64,000 bases of DNA. Source: DASYTH01 sp045806965 (GTDB lineage Bacteria > Actinomycetota > Actinomycetes > Mycobacteriales > Pseudonocardiaceae). The first letter of the stretch is position 1; each line of letters starts with the position of its first letter. The translations under genes and the position numbers were made by a program. Where the stretch lies: the NCBI GenBank assembly GCA_045806965.1, contig JBJMIG010000033.1, positions 1-64,000 of the forward strand, read 5' to 3'. Below the pieces are notes generated by a model, which was not told where the DNA came from, ran no database searches, and worked only from the letters and a program-made list of their open reading frames with translations. Positions 57,886 through 64,000 of this stretch are shown one piece after another.

Positions 57886-58438
57886 AGGCCTTGGCCAGCA
57901 GCGAGCGGGTCTCACTGAGCAACTGGGGCAGCACCTTGGTGTGCCCGATCACCGGCATGAAGTTCGCATCCCCGCCCCACCGGGGGACCAGGTGCTGGTG
58001 CAGGTGCGCGGCGATCCCGGCGCCGGCGATGACCCCCTGGTTCATGCCGATGTTGAAGCCGTGCGGCGATGCCACCCGGCGGGCGACCGACATCGCCCGC
58101 TGGGTGAACTCGGCCAGCTCCACGGTCTCCTGCCGAGTGAGCTCGGGATAGTCACCCACGTGCCGGTAGGGCACCACCATCAGGTGGCCCGGGTTGTACG
58201 GGTAGAGATTCAGCACCGCGTACACCAGCTCGCCCCTGGCGATGATCAGCCCGTCCGCGTCCTCCAAGCCGATCAGCCGGCAGAACGGACAGCCCTCGGA
58301 CTCGTCGTGGTCCGGTTTGTTCTCGCCGAGGATGTAGGCCATCCGGTGCGGCGTCCACAGCCGCTGCAGGGCGTCCGGTACCCCGACACCCTCCTGCGCC
58401 ACGAGCTCGGGCTGCCCGGACCAACCACCAGCGGTCAT
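57869..58438 (-). CDS. HIT family protein (AP4A phosphorylase-like)
   Basis: 189 aa. CPFCRLIG zinc-like motif near the N-terminus, then LNLYPYNPGHLMVVPYRHVGD and the histidine triad HLHQHLVPRW. Corresponds to Rv2613c, reported as a diadenosine tetraphosphate phosphorylase; that activity is inferred here. Follows thrS by 22 bp, so probably cotranscribed. Confidence 0.93.
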   Translation of the reverse strand: MTAGGWSGQPELVAQEGVGVPDALQRLWTPHRMAYILGENKPDHDESEGCPFCRLIGLEDADGLIIARGELVYAVLNLYPYNPGHLMVVPYRHVGDYPELTRQETVELAEFTQRAMSVARRVASPHGFNIGMNQGVIAGAGIAAHLHQHLVPRWGGDANFMPVIGHTKVLPQLLSETRSLLAKAWWDRD

Positions 58439-58460
58439 GCGTCGATACTAGAGAGGTATC

Positions 58461-60503
58461 TCAGCCGTCCACCGAAAAGGTTTCCGCGGACGGCGACGCG
58501 TTCTCCCGCCGGCTGATCCACTCCTCGACGGCCGCGATCGCCGCGTCCACCGGCACGCCGTTGATCTGGCTGCCGTCCCGGAACCGGAACGACACCGCAC
58601 CGGCCTCCACGTCCTTGGCCCCGGCCAGGAGCATGAACGGCACCTTGTGCGTGGTGTGGGTCCGGATCTTCTTCTGCATGCGGTCGTCGCTGGTGTCCAC
58701 CTCGACCCGGACTCCCTTGGCTCGCAACGCCTTCGCCGCCTGACGCAGGTGTTCGGCGTGCTCATCGGCGATCGGGATGCCGACCACCTGCACCGGCGCC
58801 AGCCAGGCCGGGAACGCGCCCGCGTAGTGCTCGGTGAGGACGCCGAAGAAGCGCTCGATGGAGCCGAACAGCGCGCGGTGGATCATCACCGGCCGCTGCC
58901 GGCTGCCGTCCGGCGCGGTGTACTCGAGCTCGAACCGCTTCGGCATCTGGAAGTCCACCTGGATGGTGGACATCTGCCAGGTACGCCCGATGGCGTCCCG
59001 CGCCTGCACGGAGATCTTCGGTCCGTAGTAGGCCGCGCCACCGGGATCCGGCACCAGCTCCAGGCCGGACGCCTCCGCCGAGGCGCGCAGCTCCTCGGTC
59101 GCATCCTCCCACTCGGACAGCTCGCCGACGAACTTCGGCGAGTCGTCCCGTGTGGACAGTTCGAGGTAGAAGTCGCCCAATCCGTAGTCGCGCAACAGGT
59201 CCAGCACAAAGGTGAGCAAGGAGCGCAGCTCGCCCTGCATCTGCTCCCGGGTGCAGTAGATGTGCGAGTCGTCCATGGTCAGGCCACGTACCCTGGTCAG
59301 CCCGTGCACCACGCCCGACTTCTCGTACCGGTACACCGTGCCGAACTCGAACAGCCGCAACGGAAGCTCGCGGTAGGACCGCCCGCGCGACCGGAAGATC
59401 AGGTTGTGCATGGGGCAGTTCATGGCCTTGAGGTAGTAGTCCTCGCCCTCGAAACTGATCGGCGGGAACATGGTGTCGGCGTAGTGCGGCAGGTGACCAG
59501 AAGTGTGGAACAGGCCGCCCTTGCTGATGTGCGGCGTGTTCACGAACTCGTAGCCGGCGTCCTCGTGCCGGCGCCGCGAGTAGTTCTCCATCTCACGGCG
59601 GACGATGCCGCCCTTCGGGTGGAACACGGCGAGACCCGAGCCGAGCTCGTCGGGGAAGCTGAACAGGTCCAGCTCGGCGCCCAGCTTGCGGTGGTCGCGC
59701 CGCTCCGCCTCGGCGAGCAGCTCCAGATGCGCGTCAAGGGCCTCCTGCGACTCCCAGGCCGTGCCGTAGATCCGTTGCAGCTGCGGGTTCTTCTCGTTGC
59801 CCCGCCAGTACGCCGCCGCGACCCTGGTCAGCTCGAACGCCGGGATGTACTTCGTGGTCGGCACATGCGGTCCGCGACACAGGTCGCCCCACACCCGCTC
59901 GCCGGAGCGCGGGTCGAGGTTGTCGTAGATGGTCAGCTCGCCGGCGCCGACCTCCATCACCTCGGTCTGGTCCACGTCTCCTGCGCGGTCGTCGGTGCTC
60001 TTGAGGTCGACCAGCTCCAGCTTGTACGGCTCGCCGGCCAGCTCCTCCCGGGCCGCCGCGACCGACTCCACCACCCTGCGGGAGAACCGCTGGGCCCCCT
60101 TGATGAGCTGCTTCATCCGGCTCTGCAGCGACCGCAGGTCCTCCGGCGTGAACGGCCGGTCGACGTCGAAGTCGTAGTAGAAGCCGTCCCTGATCGGGGG
60201 GCCGATGCCCAGCTTGGCGTCCGGGAACAGTTGCTGCACGGCCTGGGCCAGCACATGCGCGCAGGAGTGCCGGATGACACCGCGGCCCTCGTCGGTGTTC
60301 GCGGCCACCGCCGCCACCTCGGCGTCCCCCTCCGGCGTCCAGGACAGGTCGCGCAGCCGCCCCTCGGCATCGCGCACCACGACGATCGCGTCCGGCCCCC
60401 TGCCGGGCAGCCCCGCCTCACGCACCGCGGTGCCCGCCGTAGTGCCAGCCGGCACCACCACGCGCGGCGCGGGTGCGGTGGGCTGGGCGGACGACTGGAC
60501 CAC
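58461..60503 (-). CDS. thrS: Threonyl-tRNA synthetase
   Basis: 680 aa. TGS-like N-terminus (PRVVVPAGTTAGTAVREAGLPG), editing domain with HSCAHVLAQAVQQLFP, class II core with the zinc ligand MNCPMHNLIFR and motif 3, and the anticodon domain (PVQVVGIPIADEHAEHLRQAAKALRAKGVRVEVD). GTG 60503 has GGAG five bases upstream. No T-box leader is visible in the 82 bp before it. Confidence 0.97.
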   Translation of the reverse strand: MVQSSAQPTAPAPRVVVPAGTTAGTAVREAGLPGRGPDAIVVVRDAEGRLRDLSWTPEGDAEVAAVAANTDEGRGVIRHSCAHVLAQAVQQLFPDAKLGIGPPIRDGFYYDFDVDRPFTPEDLRSLQSRMKQLIKGAQRFSRRVVESVAAAREELAGEPYKLELVDLKSTDDRAGDVDQTEVMEVGAGELTIYDNLDPRSGERVWGDLCRGPHVPTTKYIPAFELTRVAAAYWRGNEKNPQLQRIYGTAWESQEALDAHLELLAEAERRDHRKLGAELDLFSFPDELGSGLAVFHPKGGIVRREMENYSRRRHEDAGYEFVNTPHISKGGLFHTSGHLPHYADTMFPPISFEGEDYYLKAMNCPMHNLIFRSRGRSYRELPLRLFEFGTVYRYEKSGVVHGLTRVRGLTMDDSHIYCTREQMQGELRSLLTFVLDLLRDYGLGDFYLELSTRDDSPKFVGELSEWEDATEELRASAEASGLELVPDPGGAAYYGPKISVQARDAIGRTWQMSTIQVDFQMPKRFELEYTAPDGSRQRPVMIHRALFGSIERFFGVLTEHYAGAFPAWLAPVQVVGIPIADEHAEHLRQAAKALRAKGVRVEVDTSDDRMQKKIRTHTTHKVPFMLLAGAKDVEAGAVSFRFRDGSQINGVPVDAAIAAVEEWISRRENASPSAETFSVDG

Positions 60504-60585
60504 GGGAACTCCTTGTGGATCGACGACTCACGCGGTGTGCGCGCACCGATGGTATCGAGCCGCCCCCGGGGCTGGCCTGCGGGTT

Positions 60586-61242
60586 TCAGTGGCCCTGCAT
60601 GCCCTTCATCCGGTTGATCTCCGCGGTCTGCGTGGCGACCACGTCCTCGGCGATCTCCTGCACCCGGATGTCGGAACCGGTCCGCTGAATCTGCCCGGCC
60701 ATGCTCACCCCGCCCTCGTGGTGGGTGACCATCAGCCGCAGGAACAGCGCGTCGAAGTCCGCTCCCCTGGCCGCGCGCAACTCGTCGAGTTGGGCCGGCG
60801 TGGCCATCCCCGGCATCGTGGCCGCGTCGTGGCCCTGGTGTGCGGCGTGCTCCGGGTCAACGGTCGGCTGACCGTGGCCGCGCAGCCAGTTGTTCATCGC
60901 GTCGATCTCGGGGCCCTGCACGCCTGCGATCCGGTCCGCCACCCGCTTGACCTCGTCCCTGGCCGCACGGTCCGGCACCAGCTTGGTCATCTCGACCGCC
61001 TGCTGGTGGTGCACGATCATGTCCTGGACGAACCGGACGTCGGCCGGGCTCGGCGGGGTGACCGGCACGGAGACCTGGTTCCTCGGCACGGTGCTGGCCG
61101 GCTCACCCGGCCGGCCGGGCACGATCAGCGGCGGCGGGTCCTCGGCCGGCTGCCCGGTACAGCCGGCGAGCGCCGCCGCCGTCGCCAGAACGGCCAGCCC
61201 GCACCCGATGCGTCTACCCCATGCCCGTGTCCGCACGACCAT
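60586..61242 (-). CDS. DUF305 family lipoprotein
   Basis: 218 aa from ATG 61242. Lipoprotein signal RRIGCGLAVLATAAALAGC with the lipobox Cys at the end, then the four-helix DUF305 domain (DVRFVQDMIVHHQQAVEMTKLV; LFLRLMVTHHEGGVSMAGQI), whose paired HH motifs suggest metal binding. Extracytoplasmic. Divergent from the LVIVD gene, a pairing seen in other actinobacteria; possibly copper or metal related, but unproven. Confidence 0.9.
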   Translation of the reverse strand: MVVRTRAWGRRIGCGLAVLATAAALAGCTGQPAEDPPPLIVPGRPGEPASTVPRNQVSVPVTPPSPADVRFVQDMIVHHQQAVEMTKLVPDRAARDEVKRVADRIAGVQGPEIDAMNNWLRGHGQPTVDPEHAAHQGHDAATMPGMATPAQLDELRAARGADFDALFLRLMVTHHEGGVSMAGQIQRTGSDIRVQEIAEDVVATQTAEINRMKGMQGH

Positions 61243-61351
61243 CATCCAACTCCGCTCAACTGGCGAAAATAACCGCCTAAAGGCGCTGGTTGGCAAGTGC
61301 CCTCGAACGTAATACTGGGGTTTCCGCTATCCCATGAGAGGGGTATCCGCC

Positions 61352-62779
61352 GTGAGCTCCACCCTATGGAGTCGGCGCCGGAGGGTGACGACCGCAGCCA
61401 TCGGAACGGTGGCGTTGGTATTGACCGGGCTGGCTGGAATACCTTCGGCCGGTGCACAGGCTTTCCCTGGCGAGGATGAGGTGGTCAGCAGCCCGAACAT
61501 GACCATGGTCGCCCATCTGCCACCGACGGACCCGCTCGCCGGAGACGCGTCGGTCGGCACCGATATGGCGTTCCAGGGCGACTTCGCGTTCGTCGGCAAC
61601 TATCTCGGCGTCACCATCTACAACATCAAGAATCCGAAGAAGCCGAAGATTGTCAGCCAGGTGCTCTGCCCCGGCTCGCAGAACGACGTGTCGGTCTCCG
61701 GGAACCTGCTGTTCCTGTCCACCGACTCGCGGCGCAGTGACAACTCGTGCAACTCGGTGCCCCAGAACAACGGCGCGCTGCCGTACTGGGAGGGCATGAA
61801 GATCTTCGATATCAGCGACAAGCGGGCGCCGCGGTACGTGCAGTCGATCGACACCGACTGCGGCTCGCACACGCACACGCTGGTGCCGGACTCGGTGGCC
61901 AACAGCGGCACGGTCTACCTCTACGTCTCCTCGTACTCACCGAACGCGGCGCTGCCCCGCTGCCAGCCGCCGCACGACTACATCTCGATCATCAAGGTGC
62001 CGGTGGACAACCCGGCCGCCGCGCGCGTGATCGCCAAGCCGGTGCTGTTCCCGGACGGCGGCAACCCCGGCGACGGACAGCCGTTCCCGAACGGCACCTC
62101 GACCACCTCCGGCTGCCACGACCTGACCGTGTATCCCGAGAAGAACCTCATGGCCGGTGCCTGCATGGGTGACGGCGTGCTGTTCGACATCACCAACCGC
62201 GAGGCGCCCCGCACGCTGAGCCGGGTCGAGGACGACGCGAACTTCGCGTTCTGGCACTCGGCGACGTTCAACAACGAGGGCACCAAGGTCATCTTCACCG
62301 ACGAGCTCGGTGGCGGTGGCGCGGCCACCTGCAACCCCCAGATCGGCCCGCTCAAGGGCGCGGACGGCGTCTACGACGTGGTCGGCCAGGGCGACGCCCG
62401 GCAGCTGGAGTTCCGCAGCTACTTCAAGATCTCCAGGACCCAGGCGGACAACGAGAACTGCGTCGCCCACAACGGATCACTGATCCCGGTGCGCGGCAAG
62501 GACATCATGGTGCAAGCCTGGTACCAGGGCGGCATGCAGGTGTGGGACTTCACCGACTCGGCCCATCCCCAGGAGATCGGCTTCCTCGAGCGCGGCCCGC
62601 TTGCTGACGGCGAGGTCGGCGGCGAGTGGTCGGTCTACTGGTACAACGGCTTCATCTTCGGCTCGGACATCGTCAAGGGCTTCGACGTGGTTGAGCTGAA
62701 CGACTCGAGGACCAACCCGGCCCGCGGCGTCAAGTTCAGTGAGCTGAACGTCCAGACCCAACGCCACTTCGACCGCTAA
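61352..62779 (+). CDS. Secreted LVIVD-repeat beta-propeller protein
   Basis: 475 aa from GTG 61352, with AGGGG eight bases upstream (ATG 61334 is the alternative). Arg-rich start SRRRRVTTAAIGTVALVLTGLAGIPSAGA is a secretion signal, Tat-like in its Arg content but without a strict RRxFLK. The mature protein has LVIVD-type repeats (VTIYNIKNPKKPKIVSQV; MKIFDISDKRAPRYVQSI; VLFDITNREAPRTLSRV; MQVWDFTDSAHPQEIGFL), with several cysteine pairs. Adopts a beta-propeller by family. Role unknown; usually next to a DUF305 gene. Confidence 0.9.
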   Translation: MSSTLWSRRRRVTTAAIGTVALVLTGLAGIPSAGAQAFPGEDEVVSSPNMTMVAHLPPTDPLAGDASVGTDMAFQGDFAFVGNYLGVTIYNIKNPKKPKIVSQVLCPGSQNDVSVSGNLLFLSTDSRRSDNSCNSVPQNNGALPYWEGMKIFDISDKRAPRYVQSIDTDCGSHTHTLVPDSVANSGTVYLYVSSYSPNAALPRCQPPHDYISIIKVPVDNPAAARVIAKPVLFPDGGNPGDGQPFPNGTSTTSGCHDLTVYPEKNLMAGACMGDGVLFDITNREAPRTLSRVEDDANFAFWHSATFNNEGTKVIFTDELGGGGAATCNPQIGPLKGADGVYDVVGQGDARQLEFRSYFKISRTQADNENCVAHNGSLIPVRGKDIMVQAWYQGGMQVWDFTDSAHPQEIGFLERGPLADGEVGGEWSVYWYNGFIFGSDIVKGFDVVELNDSRTNPARGVKFSELNVQTQRHFDR

Positions 62780-62805
62780 CCGAACAGGCTCGCCGGCCGT
62801 ACCCA

Positions 62806-62851
62806 GCGCAAGGTGACATTCCGCTGCCCACAGCGCAATGTCACCTTGCGC
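62806..62851. repeat. Palindromic repeat, 15-bp stem, after the LVIVD gene
   Basis: GCGCAAGGTGACATT (62806-62820) pairs perfectly with AATGTCACCTTGCGC (62837-62851), with 16 nt between. Same family as 555-605. Convergent position to the GH87 gene. Confidence 0.85.
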
Positions 62852-62877
62852 CGTAACGGGCCGCGCCCCGCTCCCCG

Positions 62878-62908
62878 CGTACAGCGCAATGTCACCTTCC
62901 GCTGTACG
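62878..62908. repeat. Palindromic repeat, second copy in the same gap
   Basis: CGTACAGCG (62878-62886) and CGCTGTACG (62900-62908) are 9-bp perfect arms around AATGTCACCTTC-like loop sequence. Half-size form of the element, 27 bp after the previous copy. Confidence 0.75.
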
Positions 62909-62923
62909 TTCCTGCGCCGGCGC

Positions 62924-64000
62924 TCACCACCGAGTTGGCGGCGGCGGCGGGACGACCGGCGGGCGGTCGTCGCAGGTGATCGTGTTCGGCAGCTCCCACG
63001 GCGCGAACCAGGGGCCGGTCGTGCCGCCTCCGTCGTTGCCACCCAGATCGGTCAGCGAGAACTCCGAGCCGGCCGGGGTGAAGTGGAACGAGCCGCAGTT
63101 GTTCACGCCGACCGCGCCGACGTTGCGCGCGTCCACGTTGCGGAACGAGGCCGAACCGGCCACCCTGGCGCTGAGCACCGACGTGCCGGTGCCGTCCACC
63201 CTGATGTCCGCGAAAGCGACGTTGGTGATGGAGTACAGGTCCTTCACCGGGAAGTCGCTCACCAGCATGATCGCGTTGTAGGTGTTGTCCAGGAAGTGGT
63301 CGCCGGCGACCTGGATGTCCGCGTCGATGTTCCGCTCCAGCGCGTAGATCCAGATGGCACCCAGCCCGATGTTCCAGTTCAGCTCGAAGGTTCCGGCCCG
63401 CACCGTGGTGTTTCCGGTGATCCACGCATGTCCGGTGAACGGCTCCGCGCCGAACCGGGAACCGAGGTGGATGCCGCTGCCCTCCCGGACCGGGTCGGCC
63501 ACCAGGTTGTTCGACACGGTGTTGTCGGTGCCGCCGTAGAGCGCGATCCCGTTGGCCAGCACCGGGGTCTGCACGGTGTTGTGGTCGAAGGTGTTGTTCG
63601 CGTTCTCGGTCCGCTCGGACCACATGGCCAGGCCGTCGTCCCCGGTGTTGCGCACGAAGTTGTTCGACACCAGCGAGTTCGTCACCCCGGTGTGGAAGTT
63701 GAGCGCGTCGGCGATCTGGTCGGTGACGATGTTGCCGGTCACCCGCAGGTTGGACATCGGACCGTCCAGCCACAGACCCACCTTGGTGTGATGAAGGTAG
63801 AGGCCCTCGACGCTCGAGTCGCTGAGCGCGCCGCCGATTCCGTTGACCTGGTCGAGATCGATGCGCTCGCGCACGTCGCCCTCGACGGCGAAGCCGGACA
63901 GGTGGACGTTGCGGCTGCCGCCGGCCGAGACGTACCTGCCGTAGAAGCCGACCCCGGTGTGCGTCGAGCCGTCCGGGGCCGGGCGCTCCAGCGCCACCTC
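62924..64000 (-). CDS. GH87 alpha-1,3-glucanase/mycodextranase, 3' part (runs off window)
   Basis: The last 358 codons are present; the N-terminus lies beyond 64000. The visible part is a right-handed beta-helix with repeated turns (DNTVSNNLVADPVREGSGIHLG). Three Asp residues at the spacing D, D+23, D+24 (in ADALNFH and NTGDDGLAMW) match the catalytic set of GH87 enzymes (D1045, D1068, D1069 in Agl-KA). It ends with a short TITCDDRPPVVPPPPPTRW tail. Secreted polysaccharide hydrolase by family; substrate alpha-1,3-glucan inferred. Confidence 0.82.
   Translation of the reverse strand, partial: EVALERPAPDGSTHTGVGFYGRYVSAGGSRNVHLSGFAVEGDVRERIDLDQVNGIGGALSDSSVEGLYLHHTKVGLWLDGPMSNLRVTGNIVTDQIADALNFHTGVTNSLVSNNFVRNTGDDGLAMWSERTENANNTFDHNTVQTPVLANGIALYGGTDNTVSNNLVADPVREGSGIHLGSRFGAEPFTGHAWITGNTTVRAGTFELNWNIGLGAIWIYALERNIDADIQVAGDHFLDNTYNAIMLVSDFPVKDLYSITNVAFADIRVDGTGTSVLSARVAGSASFRNVDARNVGAVGVNNCGSFHFTPAGSEFSLTDLGGNDGGGTTGPWFAPWELPNTITCDDRPPVVPPPPPTRW

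Noticed and set aside
60504..60585. T-box riboswitch for thrS
   Set aside because: The leader is only 82 bp, with no T-box sequence or specifier stem; actinobacterial thrS is not typically T-box controlled.
62776..63042. Short ORF with KVTLRC/NVTLRC repeats at the right palindromes
   Set aside because: Product of the palindromic repeat read as codons; antisense-overlapping the GH87 end.

Overview
The window is one continuous stretch of a GC-rich actinobacterial chromosome with GC-biased third codon positions and frequent GTG/TTG starts. Most coupled genes overlap by 4 bp (ATGA, GTGA or TTGA). From memory, the gene order follows the Mycobacterium tuberculosis segment Rv2533c-Rv2614c (nusB-efp-pepQ-aroQBKC-aroE-mltG-ruvX-alaS-rarA-aspS-Rv2578c-rel-apt-secFD-yajC-ruvBAC-yebC-pdxT-pdxS-pimA-acyltransferase-pgsA-HIT-thrS). 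bldD beside nusB, the alaS-DUF6167-DUF948 order and a WhiJ/DUF397-type pair point to a sporulating or mycelial actinomycete. A Pseudonocardiaceae-like genome is my best guess; this is inference, not a database match.

Layout. 1-10.9 kb: bldD, then leftward nusB, efp, pepQ and the shikimate genes (aroQ, aroB, aroK, aroC, aroE) with mltG and ruvX. A GNAT-VOC fusion and an AroE-GrpB fusion sit among them. 10.9-19.0 kb: alaS, two small envelope proteins, rarA, a phosphotransferase and aspS. 19.2-24.8 kb: an accessory block with a lineage-type regulator, MerR, an HTH/DUF397 pair, an amidase and a metallo-beta-lactamase-fold lipase-like protein. 24.9-31.7 kb: an intein-carrying radical SAM protein under a perfect LexA box, idi, nadR, two small proteins, an MBL hydrolase and a membrane cyclophilin. 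31.8-40.9 kb: rel, apt, secF, secD, yajC, ruvB, ruvA, ruvC, with a LexA box in front of ruvC. 41-46.2 kb: an accessory block with a membrane metallophosphoesterase, a MarR/cupin divergon with visible operators, a flavoprotein and a DUF4262 protein. 46.2-50.2 kb: yebC and the PLP synthase genes pdxT and pdxS, separated by an azlCD exporter and its divergent regulator. 50.4-60.5 kb: an EF-G2-like GTPase, a LemA/NUDIX protein, the phosphatidylinositol mannoside genes pimA, acyltransferase and pgsA, a MarR/YceI divergon, a HIT protein and thrS. 60.6-64 kb: DUF305 lipoprotein, a secreted LVIVD protein and the 3' part of a GH87 alpha-1,3-glucanase that runs off the right edge.

The genes are mostly housekeeping: translation (efp, alaS, aspS, thrS), transcription (nusB), aromatic amino acid precursors, recombination repair (ruvABC, ruvX, rarA), protein export, stringent response, PLP and NAD cofactors, isoprenoid precursor balance and PIM lipid synthesis. 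The most unusual signal is non-coding. Two unrelated repeat families, a palindromic element around AATGT(C/G)ACATT and a 21-bp tandem unit, occupy all six convergent gene junctions wider than about 40 bp, three each. No rRNA, tRNA, insertion sequence, prophage or CRISPR array was seen. No stretch longer than 300 bp lacks a gene.
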